From Tragulus kanchil (lineage: Eukaryota; Chordata; Mammalia; Artiodactyla; Tragulidae), in NCBI GenBank assembly GCA_022376925.1, contig JAIOJX010000031.1, positions 136,294,854-136,358,853 of the forward strand: a stretch of 64,000 bases of DNA, written 5' to 3'. Under the pieces are notes generated by a model that saw nothing but the letters and a program-made list of their open reading frames with translations, searched no databases and had not been told where the DNA came from. The translations under genes and the position numbers were made by a program. Within the stretch, counting starts at the first letter, position 1. The number at the start of each line of letters is the position of its first letter. This document shows, in pieces, positions 21,726 to 32,990 of the stretch.

Positions 21726-22380
21726 CACTTCCCGTATGCCCACCCCGATTGCCCAAACAATGTCCAGAGCTCGGTGGAGACTCTTTATGCCGTTTACTAA
21801 AACAAAGTCATCTCCTGTGTTACAAGCCGCAGACAGTCCCAGAAGATGCTGCCCATGAGATGTGGCTCTCAGTATGACACAGGAAGGAAAGGGGCAGGGC
21901 ACAACCTTTAAAAGAATGATATCACCAGAGGACATGACAAAACTGGTTAGAACCAACTAGGTCCAAGATGGCAGCAGATTCAACTTCCAGTGGACTTTGA
22001 TCCTCATTATGTGCTCATTGGAATTCATTAGCATCTAAATAACACCCACCAGAGTTATGACAGTTCTAGGACTGACAGTAAAAGGACAAAAAAGAGGGTG
22101 GTGGCCTGATTCCTGGAACCCCCCTGCTTTTCCAGAATAGTTGGAATAATTCTCACACTCACTAGCCTATTAAGCTGGGGCTTCCCTGGTGGTTCTGATA
22201 GGGACAGAGTAGAATAGGTAGGTGGTTGTAGAGTCCTAGTGGGGGATGGTAGGTAGAGGGGAGACACCTGAGAAAGGTTGGGAGGCCAGTGAGTTGATGA
22301 TAACTCACGAGAGCTGCTCCTTGTTCAGGAAAGCAGGATCAACTGGGTATAAACAGCTGATGAAGGAGGAGCTGGCGAAG

Positions 22381-22498
22381 AAGCAACCAATGATCTGCGT
22401 CTACTTGAGGTGGGCAGTCTTCTACCATCCTATATATAGAAGCAACCAATGATCTGCGTCTACTTGAGGGGGGCGGTCTTCTACCATCCTATATATAT
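22381..22498 (+). repeat. 59-bp x2 repeat duplicating the LTR TATA segment
   Basis: Units 22381-22439 and 22440-22498 begin aagcaaccaatgatctgcgt and end catcctatatata. They differ by a few bases (ggtgggcagtc versus ggggggcggtc). Copy F2a has only one unit, so this is a tandem duplication within U3. Confidence 0.92.
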
Positions 22499-22679
22499 TG
22501 CTGCCCACTCAATTGAGAGAGAGCAGAGCAGAGCTCTCCTGCCTGTCTGCTTGCACCCCTTACAAGTATCCTATCCTAATAAATCCTCTTCTTCCCTATC
22601 ACTCTGCCTCTCACTGAATTCCTTCTGCATTGAGGCATGAAGAACCTGAGCCTCAGTGGGTCCAGATGTTGGGTGAGTG

Positions 22680-22905
22680 CTGGATTAAGTCCTGGCTGTG
22701 TGTGTTTGAGTCCCAGACAGGGTTTTGGCCGGGAATGAGTCCTGACTACCCCAAGCAGGGTTTTGGCTGGGGTTAAGCTTTAGCCACGTAGGTTCGAGTC
22801 CCAAACCGGTTTTGGCTAGGTTCAAGCCCCAGTCATGTGGGTTCAAGTCCCAAGCAGGATTTGATCAGGTCTAGGCCCTGGGTTGAAGTCTCAAATTGAG
22901 GTAAA
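22680..22905 (+). repeat. Array of tRNA B-box-like units in LTR F2b
   Basis: About four diverged dimers, for example ttttggctaggttcaagccc followed by gtgggttcaagtcccaagca. An exact GGTTCGANTCC match, ggttcgagtcc, lies at 22792-22802. Related, shorter arrays end the F1 LTRs at 1500, 18220, 21150 and 24370. Confidence 0.75.
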
Positions 22906-24410
22906 ATCCTTTCAGTTTGATGGTAAAGAAAAAAAAAAAATCTACCTGCAGTTCAGGAGACCTGGGTTTGATCCCTGGAGAAGGGAATGGCTACCCACTC
23001 CAGTATTTTTGCCTGGAGAAATCCAAGGACAGAGGAACTGTATTCATCCCAGAAAAAGGCACTCCATGTCTCAGGGCCTTCTGAGACGGCTTACATTCTG
23101 TTTGCGGAGTGTGTTTCTCTCTAAATAAATTCACTTCTTATTTGTCACTTTGTCTCTCACAGAATTCTTTCTGCAACGTGCTTTACATTCGTTATGACAG
23201 TTCTAGGACTGACAGAAAAGAAAAATGGTGGCCTGATTCCTGGAACCCCCCTGCTTTTCCAGAATAGTTGGAATAATTCTCACACTCACTAGCCTATTAA
23301 GCTGGGGCTTCCCTGGTGGTTCTGATAGGGACAGAGTAGAATAGGTAGGTGGTTGTAGAGTCCTAGTGGGGGATGGTAGGTAGAGGGGAGACACCTGAGA
23401 AAGGTTGGGAGGCCAGTGAGTTGATGATAACTCACGAGAGCTGCTCCTTGTTCAGGAAAGCAGGATCAACTGGGTATAAACAGCTGATGAAGGAGGAGCT
23501 GGCGAAGAAGCAACCAATGATCTGCGTCTACTTGAGGTGGGCAGTCTTCTACCATCCTATATATAGAAGCAACCAATGATCTGCGTCTACTTGAGGGGGG
23601 CGGTCTTCTACCATCCTATATATATTGCTGCCCACTCAATTGAGAGAGAGCAGAGCAGAGCTCTCCTGCCTGTCTGCTTGCACCCCTTACAAGTATCCTA
23701 TCCTAATAAATCCTCTTCTTCCCTATCACTCTGCCTCTCACTGAATTCCTTCTGCATTGAGGCATGAAGAACCTGAGCCTCAGTGGGTCCAGATGTTGGG
23801 TGAGTGCTGGATTAAGTCCTGGCTGTGTGTGTTTGAGTCCCAGACGGGGTTTTTGGGCCCGGGGAATGAGTCCTGACTACCCCAAGCAGGGTTTTGGCTG
23901 GGGTTAAGCTTTAGCCACGTAGGTTCGAGTCCCAAACCGGTTTTGGCTAGGTTCAAGCCCCAGTCATGTGGGTTCAAGTCCCAAGCAGGATTTGATCAGG
24001 TCTAGGCCCTGGGTTGAAGTCTCAAATTGAGGTAAAATCCTTTCAGTTTGATGGTAAAGAAAAAAAAAAAATCTACCTGCAGTTCAGGAGACCTGGGTTT
24101 GATCCCTGGAGAAGGGAATGGCTACCCACTCCAGTATTTTTGCCTGGAGAAATCCAAGGACAGAGGAACTGTATTCATCCCAGAAAAAGGCACTCCATGT
24201 CTCAGGGCCTTCTGAGACGGCTTACATTCTGTTTGCGGAGTGTGTTTCTCTCTAAATAAATTCACTTCTTATTTGTCACTTTGTCTCTCACTGAATTCTT
24301 TCTGCAACAAGGTAGCAAGAATTTGAGTTTCACTAAGTTCTGAGACCATGTGTGTGATCTCAGTTAAGACTGTGGGTTCAAGTACCAATTTGAGTTGCAT
24401 GGTTTCAAGT

Positions 24411-25199
24411 AGGGCACTGTCCTGTGGAGTAAGTTTCCCATCACACCCTCTCCTACTTTGTAGTACTAAACAGGGGTGAGGGCAGGACTCCCAGTGCAAA
24501 GGATAGGCCCGTCTCCCAACTGCGTGAAGTTCACTGGCTCCATCCCTGCTGCTGGATTCCAGATCAAATGGTCGGCAAGAGCTGGTCTGGGCACACTGGG
24601 GAGAGGAAAGAGCAAAGATATAGCTAAAGAGATGTCCAACATGGTGAGCAAGTCTCAGCTCGAGCAAGTCTCAGCTCTCGAGGCCAGGAGATAAGGGTTA
24701 ATCTTGCTGTAACATTTCTGTTCACCTGTGTGTCCATCTGTCTCTCATCTAACCAACACCAAGCACCCACTTAGGGTAGATAAAGTGCCTGCAGACACTG
24801 GGGGAGAGGCTGAATCTGAAGGGCAGTTCTTTTCTTGGTGGATTTACCACAATCCCTAGCCTACCCCCAGTTCTCAGGGCCATTCAAGAACTGGGAGTTC
24901 TCAGGTCACATCCTCAAGTTCATGGGACTCAGGAAAGTCAACCCACACCTCAAAAGCCGTGGAAGATGGAGGCAGGATCATACATCCACCAATTAGTCGC
25001 TGGTAAGAATTATAACTGGCTGGCAGAGGTTTATGTGGCCTGAACCAGAGCCTTCCCTCTGACTGGCCAGTCTTGGCAGGCCTGGTTATCAAATGGGGTT
25101 ATAGTGGGCACTTGTGCATTGGGAAACAGTGGTAAGCCACCATTTCCAGTGTGGGCCCACTTTCCTCCAGAACTCTTCACGTCAAACAGTTTTTCCTTC
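24411..25199. other. Unique sequence
   Basis: No recognised gene or repeat. It includes a 19-bp direct doublet gagcaagtctcagctc near 24648-24678. Confidence 0.4.
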
Positions 25200-25660
25200 C
25201 CTTTTTTTAAATTTTGTGATTTTTAAAATTTTATTTTTAAAAGTTGATGAAGCTAATACAACATTGTAAAACAAATATACCACAATAAACAAACAAACAA
25301 AAGTTTACTTTATGGAAGTATAGTTGACTTACAGTGTTAATTTCTGCTGTACAGCAAAGTCATTCAGCTCCACTTATATATACATTCTTTTTCATATTCT
25401 TTTCCATGATTACAGGACATTGAATATAGTTCCCTGTGCTATACAGGACCTCATTGTTCATCCATCCTGTATATAATTGTTTGCCTCTGTTAATACCAAA
25501 TTCACCACCTAACTTTCCCTTGGCCACCAAAATCTGCTCTCTTCATCTATGGGCCTGTTTCTGTGTTGTAGATAAGTTCATTTGTGTCACTTCTTAGATT
25601 TTCACATATAAGTGATACCATTTGTTATTTGGCTTTCTGGTTTTGACTTTGTATTTCTTT
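25200..25660 (-). repeat. L1 3' UTR (reverse)
   Basis: ttaatttctgctgtacagca, ttcatattcttttccatgat, gaatatagttccctgtgcta, and gataagttcatttgtgtcac are the characteristic series of artiodactyl L1 3' ends read on the opposite strand. No coding part is attached. Confidence 0.8.
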
Positions 25661-25769
25661 TTTTGAACAACTGAAATGGGGCCGCCATTTCACTTGGACA
25701 CTGCTCGGGAGAGTCTGGTCTGTCAGAACAGGCCACCCTGCTGGGACAGAGTCTGTTTTTAGACATGTT

Positions 25770-26075
25770 ATTAGTATTTTTTTTGGGGGGGGGGTGGGTT
25801 GGGGAGGAGGGCGGACAGGCCACTTCTATTGGTCTTTCATTTATTCAGTTTCATCCATCTTTGTCCTTTGGCCCATGTGGGCCTCCCGTCGAAGTGGCCT
25901 CTGTTGTCGCAGACCACCAGCTCTGGGTGCCTGCGCTCCAGAGCTCTGTCTTGGTAATTGGACACATCAGTCCAGCTGCTCCGCGGCACGTGGGATCTTC
26001 CCAGGCCAGGAATTGAACCGGCGCCCCTTGCACTGTAAGGCGGTGTCCTTACCCACTGGACCACCAGGGAAGCCC
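25770..26075 (-). mobile_element. CHR-like SINE
   Basis: In sense: ggggcttccctggtggtcca, taaggacaccgccttacagt, B box ggttcaattcctgg, gatcccacgtgccgcggagc, gaaagaccaatagaagtggc, and a G/C-rich 3' part. Same family as 10154, 31108 and 50936. A clear target-site duplication was not found. The duplicate is at 26873-27178. Confidence 0.85.
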
Positions 26076-26743
26076 CAGGGAAACTCTTAATAGATGCTAG
26101 TGCCCTTCCTTTTCCTTTCCTAATATTTGATGAATCAACTTACCCCACACGGTTAGTGAGGAACTACACCTCCCCCATTCTCGAGGGAATCAGCATTTCA
26201 CCTCAAGGATGACTCTCCAGGAGGGAGCTCACAGGTGGTGGTGCACAGCGGAGGGCGTCAGGGCAGCCCCCCTACTGGGGCCAGTCTCCATTCTCAGACT
26301 GGGGCCATGGATCCTGCTGCCTGGGGAGTATGTTAAAATGGGGAGTGCCAGTCTCTGGGATTGCAGTCTCAGTTCCTTAGGGACTGGGCTGAGAGTGCAA
26401 CCCAGCAGGTCATGAAATCAAGCACAGGACTGAATTGAGACAATAGGGAGGGGCGGTGTTTGTGGCAAACTGGAGGGCAGGTACACAGCACTCATGCTCG
26501 CCTGGAAGGAACAACCCTCCACGGGCTAAACAAACAGATCCAGCCAGCTCACGGGGCCTCTAGTTGGCAAACTCGTGAAGGGGTGTTTCACCAAGAAAAA
26601 TGCTCACACTATATAACCACTGGAATCCTGGTGATGAGACTCAAGTAGCTCCCCATTTCAAGTCTCCCCACCCCCTAAAACTGTGGGCAGAGAGGAATGG
26701 ACTTCCCCTGTGCCCCAAGGTCTGACACTGCTGCTTCCTGTCA
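26076..26743. other. Unique sequence (duplicated at 27179-27848)
   Basis: No gene recognised. Two short + strand ORFs (62-68 codons) recur in both copies only because of duplication 6. Confidence 0.4.
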
Positions 26744-27848
26744 CATCGGGGACTTTGTATTTTTTTTGAACAACTGAAATGGGGCCGCCATTTCACTTGG
26801 ACACTGCTCGGGAGAGTCTGGTCTGTCAGAACAGGCCACCCTGCTGGGACAGAGTCTGTTTTTAGACATGTTATTAGTATTTTTTTTGGGGGGGGGGGGG
26901 GTTGGGGGGGGGGGCGGACAGGCCACTTCTATTGGTCTTTCATTTATTCAGTTTCATCCATCTTTGTCCTTTGGCCCATGTGGGCCTCCCGTCGAAGTGG
27001 CCTCTGTTGTCGCAGACCACCAGCTCTGGGTGCCTGCGCTCCAGAGCTCTGTCTTGGTAATTGGACACATCAGTCCAGCTGCTCCGCGGCACGTGGGATC
27101 TTCCCAGGCCAGGAATTGAACCGGCGCCCCTTGCACTGTAAGGCGGTGTCCTTACCCACTGGACCACCAGGGAAGCCCCAGGGAAACTCTTAATAGATGC
27201 TAGTGCCCTTCCTTTTCCTTTCCTAATATTTGATGAATCAACTTACCCCACACGGTTAGTGAGGAACTACACCTCCCCCATTCTCGAGGGAATCAGCATT
27301 TCACCTCAAGGATGACTCTCCAGGAGGGAGCTCACAGGTGGTGGTGCACAGCGGAGGGCGTCAGGGCAGCCCCCCTACTGGGGCCAGTCTCCATTCTCAG
27401 ACTGGGGCCATGGATCCTGCTGCCTGGGGAGTATGTTAAAATGGGGAGTGCCAGTCTCTGGGATTGCAGTCTCAGTTCCTTAGGGACTGGGCTGAGAGTG
27501 CAACCCAGCAGGTCATGAAATCAAGCACAGGACTGAATTGAGACAATAGGGAGGGGCGGTGTTTGTGGCAAACTGGAGGGCAGGTACACAGCACTCATGC
27601 TCGCCTGGAAGGAACAACCCTCCACGGGCTAAACAAACAGATCCAGCCAGCTCACGGGGCCTCTAGTTGGCAAACTCGTGAAGGGGTGTTTCACCAAGAA
27701 AAATGCTCACACTATATAACCACTGGAATCCTGGTGATGAGACTCAAGTAGCTCCCCATTTCAAGTCTCCCCACCCCCTAAAACTGTGGGCAGAGAGAGG
27801 AATGGACTTCCCCTGTGCCCCAAGGTCTGACACTGCTGCTTCCTGTCA

Positions 27849-28550
27849 GTCATTTTATGCCTGGTTTGTGTGGGATCCTTGACATTTGTGGGTTGCTCTC
27901 CTGACCTTTAGGGGACCCATCTAGCCTAAGGTGGCCTGGTCTGACCGCAAATCAGTCAGCCCGAGGCAGGTTCCAGCTCAGGCTTGTGGAGCTCAGCCTC
28001 CTTGGAGGGCAGAAAGCTTTCTTCCTGTCTTTTGAGCTCAGGCCTGCTGGTCACTGAAGGGAGGGCGTTTAGGGCAGGAGTGGCGGAAGCAGGCTGATGT
28101 GTGACCTCCTCTGAGAACTGGCTTAATCGGGGCAAGGAGCACTGTATTTGTGTGTTCCATAAGAGGAGAGGTCAAGGGCATTACCTGAAGCCACATAGAA
28201 AGGTGAGGACAGGGTCGGTGTGGGAACACGGATGCCCTCCTCCCTCCCTCCTGCTCTGGTGCTCCTTCCTGGGAGCACAGGTGTGACTGGGCACGTCGGC
28301 TTCTGGAAATACTGAAGGAGGACAGGGAGCTGTGAGAACAGGGGAGGGGACAGTGAGCACTAGTGACATGGTGAGAGACCCGTGCCTCAAGATTCAGAGT
28401 GCGTATTGATCAGGTAATATTAATAGTGTTTCACAAAGTCCACATCAGTGCCAATGATGAATTATAGCCCAACGTATTGATTACTGGAACAGTGGGTGGA
28501 GCACCCATGCGAAAGCAGTCAGACAGCTCAGAGGACAGGCTGTCTGGACA
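27849..28550. other. Unique sequence
   Basis: No gene or repeat recognised. Confidence 0.4.
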
Positions 28551-30816
28551 AGCCGTATGGTCTCTCCACCTGGTCTACTCACACGAAAAGCATACTGTGC
28601 TGGATGGAAAGACACCTAAGGAACATGACCACCAGATGCAATTTGTGGTCCAGGATTGGACACTGGTTGGAGGAAGCAGCTAATCAGTTGGGACAATCTG
28701 ATCATTGTTTGGCTGTTACACGACATGAAATTTATTAAAAGGAGAAGGAGACAGTTGGCTGAACAAAGGAGGTTGGGAAACTGTATCAGATAAATCCAAG
28801 TTGAAGGACATTCTACAACATGACTGACTGGGCCATTCAAAGTGGGAATACCCTAATAGACAAAAAAAGTGGAGCAAGTGTTACAATGAAAGACACAAGA
28901 GACATAATAACTCAATGCAACAAGGGACCTTTGATTGGATCAAGATTTAAAGGGAACCATGGATCCATCTCTGGGAAACCAGGAGGTGTGCCGCCCAGGT
29001 GCCCTCCGCTGCCCAACCACAGAGAGGGGCCAGCAGCCAGCACCTTGGATCTGCTCCATTGAGAAGGCAGCCCCGCCTCAGGTCAGGTCCTTCCTAGGGC
29101 AGCCCTGTGGAGGGACTGGTCTGGGAGGGGCTGTAGAGCCATGTGGGCTCCAGACGGGATGCTCTGACAGACAGCTCTCTTTCCAGAGTTTCCAGGACTG
29201 GTAGACTGAGGCTTTGTCAGGCCTGTGCAATTCAGCGTCTTCCTCCCCCTGATCCTGCTTCCTCCTGTTCTCTTTCACAGGCATAGATGCCTGATTTGTG
29301 CCCCAAACTCCATCTCAATACGTATGGGCTTCTGAAGAACTCAACCTGTGACACTAACTATAAAGGTCAGTGTTGGGCCATTAGGGAATGACGGGCTGTA
29401 TATTAGTTAATAGTATTGTATCACTGTTAAGTTTTTTGAGGGTGGTAATTGCATGGCAGTGGTGTAGGTGACCGTCCTTGTTCCTAGGAGAAATGCTAAG
29501 TTATTTAGAGGGAAGGGTTGTGCTATGTGCAGCTTACTCCATTTGGTTAACACATATTTATATATTTGTATTGCTGTATTTATCTATGTAGATCTCACTA
29601 ACTAGATGTCTGTATATAGATGCATACATGTCTACAGCTGGATATATAGAAATTCATATATGTTGGGGAACAGACAAAGACAGAGCCGTATGGTCTCTCC
29701 ACCTGGTCTACTCACACGAAAAGCATACTGTGCTGGATGGAAAGACACCTAAGGAACATGACCACCAGATGCAATTTGTGGTCCAGGATTGGACACTGGT
29801 TGGAGGAAGCAGCTAATCAGTTGGGACAATCTGATCATTGTTTGGCTGTTACACGACATGAAATTTATTAAAAGGAGAAGGAGACAGTTGGCTGAACAAA
29901 GGAGGTTGGGAAACTGTATCAGATAAATCCAAGTTGAAGGACATTCTACAACATGACTGACTGGGCCATTCAAAGTGGGAATACCCTAATAGACAAAAAA
30001 AGTGGAGCAAGTGTTACAATGAAAGACACAAGAGACATAATAACTCAATGCAACAAGGGACCTTTGATTGGATCAAGATTTAAAGGGAACCATGGATCCA
30101 TCTCTGGGAAACCAGGAGGTGTGCCGCCCAGGTGCCCTCCGCTGCCCAACCACAGAGAGGGGCCAGCAGCCAGCACCTTGGATCTGCTCCATTGAGAAGG
30201 CAGCCCCGCCTCAGGTCAGGTCCTTCCTAGGGCAGCCCTGTGGAGGGACTGGTCTGGGAGGGGCTGTAGAGCCATGTGGGCTCCAGACGGGATGCTCTGA
30301 CAGACAGCTCTCTTTCCAGAGTTTCCAGGACTGGTAGACTGAGGCTTTGTCAGGCCTGTGCAATTCAGCGTCTTCCTCCCCCTGATCCTGCTTCCTCCTG
30401 TTCTCTTTCACAGGCATAGATGCCTGATTTGTGCCCCAAACTCCATCTCAATACGTATGGGCTTCTGAAGAACTCAACCTGTGACACTAACTATAAAGGT
30501 CAGTGTTGGGCCATTAGGGAATGACGGGCTGTATATTAGTTAATAGTATTGTATCACTGTTAAGTTTTTTGAGGGTGGTAATTGCATGGCAGTGGTGTAG
30601 GTGACCGTCCTTGTTCCTAGGAGAAATGCTAAGTTATTTAGAGGGAAGGGTTGTGCTATGTGCAGCTTACTCCATTTGGTTAACACATATTTATATATTT
30701 GTATTGCTGTATTTATCTATGTAGATCTCACTAACTAGATGTCTGTATATAGATGCATACATGTCTACAGCTGGATATATAGAAATTCATATATGTTGGG
30801 GAACAGACAAAGACAG
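28551..30816. repeat. Direct tandem duplication 7 (1133 bp x2)
   Basis: Copy 1 is 28551-29683 and copy 2 is 29684-30816, of equal length and joined with no filler. I saw no differences by eye. Confidence 0.97.
28600..29640 (+). repeat. Old L1 3' UTR region with unique insert
   Basis: gaccaccagatgcaatttgt, gacactggttgg, and gaccttt... blocks, then gggctgtatattagttaata, gtatcactgttaagtttttt, gaccgtccttgttcctagga and gttatttagagggaa follow the order of old L1M 3' ends. 28960-29320 between them is GC-richer and not recognised. The family assignment is tentative. The end of the same element is at 30835-30945 (gatttgaaatttttcaaaat). Confidence 0.55.
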
Positions 30817-30835
30817 AGACAAAATTCATATGCAA

Positions 30836-32990
30836 AACGGTGCCACTTTATGACTCTAGGTGAAACGCTTACAGATGCTTGTCATACTAGTTCTACAAGT
30901 TACTATAGATTTGAAATTTTTCAAAATAAAAGTTAAGAGGAAAAAATCAGTGTGGAATAGGACTTCATTTTGGTAAAAATAATACATGTACAAATCTGTA
31001 CACAGAAAAAAATCCTGAAGGCTAAATACTAAAGAGCTAGAGTAGTAACCTCTGGGTGATTGGACATATGTTCTTTTCATTATTGCTTGTCAATATTTTC
31101 ATTTTCTTTTTTTTTTTAAAGATTTATTTATTTATATATTTATTTTTTGGTGGGGGTGGGGTGAGGAGGCAGGGGAGCAGGCGGGCCACTTCTATTGGTC
31201 TTTCATTTATCTATTTTCATCCATCTTTGCTCTTTGGCCTGTGTGGGCCTCCCATTGCAGTGGCCTCTGTTGTCGCAGAGCACCGGCTCTGGGTGCATGC
31301 GCTCCAGAGCTCGGGCTCGGTAGTTGGACACATCAGTCCAGCCGCTTCGTGGCACATGGGATCTTCCCAGGCCAAGGATTGAACCAGCGCCCCTTGCACT
31401 TCAAGGCGATATCCTTACCCACTGGACCACCAGGGAAGCCCTTCATTTTCTAAAACTCATATTTTGCCTCTGTAATAAACGATTATTAAAATAATTCACA
31501 AATGCCTATAGCAGAGATAAAGTTGGCCCTCCCTCTGGTCCAGGAGGGCTGTGGTCTGGAGAAGGGGGCAGCTCCTCCACACCCCACTCTGGATGAGTGA
31601 GACTGAAATCTCAATAGCATCCCTTCCTCCATGAACTGTTTCAGCCTCAAACTGAAATGATACTGACTTGAAAAACTAGGATCATCTGATGGGTGATGAC
31701 CAGTGGGCACCGGAGGGGCCAGCCTGCCGGTGGATGTGCTGGCTGGCTGCTGGTCCAGGGCACGCAGAGTCTGCCCAGCCAAGTGTTGTTTCACTTTCCA
31801 GTGCTGTGTTGGTGAGGGGAAACGTTCACATATTACTTTGAGTTACATCTAAAATTGAATTTCCCACCCCTCTTGAGTGTCATTGCGCAACTATCAGTTC
31901 TTTAAGGGAATTTTTACTGCTGTAAAATAAGGGAAAAAAAAATCAGAACGGTGCCACTTTATGACTCTAGGTGAATAGGACTTAAAAGTTACTATAGATT
32001 TGAAATTTTTCAAAATAAAAGTTAAGAGGAAAAAATCAGTGTGGAATAGGACTTCATTTTGGTAAAAATAATACATGTACAAATCTGTACACAGAAAAAA
32101 ATCCTGAAGGCTAAATACTAAAGAGCTAGAGTAGTAACCTCTGGGTGATTGGACATATGTTCTTTTCATTATTGCTTGTCAATATTTTCATTTTCTTTTT
32201 TTTTTTAAAGATTTATTTATTTATATATTTATTTTTTGGTGGGGGTGGGGTGAGGAGGCAGGGGAGCAGGCGGGCCACTTCTATTGGTCTTTCATTTATC
32301 TATTTTCATCCATCTTTGCTCTTTGGCCTGTGTGGGCCTCCCATTGCAGTGGCCTCTGTTGTCACAGAGCGCCGGCTCTGGGTGCATGCGCTCCAGAGCT
32401 CGGGCTCGGTAGTTGGACACATCAGTCCAGCCGCTTCGTGGCACATGGGATCTTCCCAGGCCAAGGATTGAACCAGCGCCCCTTGCACTTCAAGGCGATA
32501 TCCTTACCCACTGGACCACCAGGGAAGCCCTTCATTTTCTAAAACTCATATTTTGCCTCTGTAATAAACGATTATTAAAATAATTCACAAATGCCTATAG
32601 CAGAGATAAAGTTGGCCCTCCCTCTGGTCCAGGAGGGCTGTGGTCTGGAGAAGGGGGCAGCTCCTCCACACCCCACTCTGGATGAGTGAGACTGAAATCT
32701 CAATAGCATCCCTTCCTCCATGAACTGTTTCAGCCTCAAACTGAAATGATACTGACTTGAAAAACTAGGATCATCTGATGGGTGATGACCAGTGGGCACC
32801 GGAGGGGCCAGCCTGCCGGTGGATGTGCTGGCTGGCTGCTGGTCCAGGGCACGCAGAGTCTGCCCAGCCAAGTGTTGTTTCACTTTCCAGTGCTGTGTTG
32901 GTGAGGGGAAACGTTCACATATTACTTTGAGTTACATCTAAAATTGAATTTCCCACCCCTCTTGAGTGTCATTGCGCAACTATCAGTTCT
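30836..32990. repeat. Direct tandem duplication 8 (about 1.05 kb x2)
   Basis: Copy 1 is 30836-31901 and copy 2 is 31947-32990, with 45 bp of filler (31902-31946). Copy 2 is rearranged near its start (about 22 bp shorter before gttactatagattt). In the SINE, copy 1 reads gttgtcgcagagcacc and copy 2 gttgtcacagagcgcc, two CpG-site transitions, which suggests two haplotypes. Confidence 0.96.
31108..31441 (-). mobile_element. CHR-like SINE with 10-bp TSD
   Basis: Full-length reverse copy, in sense gggcttccctggtggtccag through ccaatagaagtggcccgcct and a tail aatatataaataaataaatc plus poly(A). Direct repeats ttcattttct flank it (31098-31107 and 31442-31451). The duplicate is at 32197-32530. Confidence 0.9.

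Larger units (their letters stand above)
22195..22915 (+). mobile_element. LTR family F2, copy b, with duplicated TATA segment and B-box array
   Basis: Same family as 4520-5167. Elements in order: agggacagagtagaatag, gagagctgctccttgttcag, a 59-bp tandem repeat ending in catcctatatata (22381-22498), AATAAA near 22580, cactctgcctctcactgaat, gaacctgagcctcagtgggt, then an array of B-box-like units (22680-22905) and the end gaggtaaaatccttt. Termini are not fully resolved. The duplicate lies at about 23324-24045. Confidence 0.8.
22177..23040 (+). mobile_element. Bov-tA SINE split by LTR F2b
   Basis: The 5' piece ggggcttccctggtggttct lies at 22177-22199. The 3' piece from 22921 (tggtaaagaa, A run, tctacctgcagttcaggaga, ctgggtttgatccctggaga) runs to about 23040. 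Joined, they read as one Bov-tA copy, so the LTR landed in the SINE. An internal A run of about 12 bases near 22930 is atypical. Confidence 0.75.
22054..24308. repeat. Direct tandem duplication 5 (1124/1118 bp)
   Basis: Copy 1 is 22054-23177 and copy 2 is 23191-24308, separated by 13 bp of filler (gtgctttacattc). The copies differ at the start (cagtaaaaggac... versus cagaaaag...) and in homopolymers (ccagacagggttttggccgg versus cggggtttttgggcccgggg). Confidence 0.97.
21860..24410 (+). mobile_element. LTR family F1, copy d, with nested SINE and nested LTR F2b
   Basis: F1 starts gaaaggggcagggcacaacc and runs to cactagcctattaagc (22175). A Bov-tA SINE is inserted there, and inside that SINE sits LTR F2b. 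F1 resumes near 23085 (or 24215 in the duplicate) with gtttgcggagtgtgtttctc and aataaattcacttcttattt, ending near 24410 after gtgggttcaagtaccaattt. Order of insertion: F1, then Bov-tA, then F2. The apparent size is inflated by duplication 5. Confidence 0.78.
25645..27848. repeat. Direct tandem duplication 6 (1099/1098 bp)
   Basis: Copy 1 is 25645-26743 and copy 2 is 26751-27848, with 7 bp of filler (catcggg). The striking difference is the G-rich stretch of the SINE: copy 1 has ggtgggttggggaggagggc, while in copy 2 almost all interruptions are lost and it reads as runs of G. That looks like base-calling collapse, not evolution. Confidence 0.97.

Noticed and set aside
22792..22802. Possible real tRNA genes at the B-box-like motifs
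   Set aside because: No acceptor or anticodon stem pairing and no A box at tRNA spacing. The motifs are tandemly repeated within an LTR.
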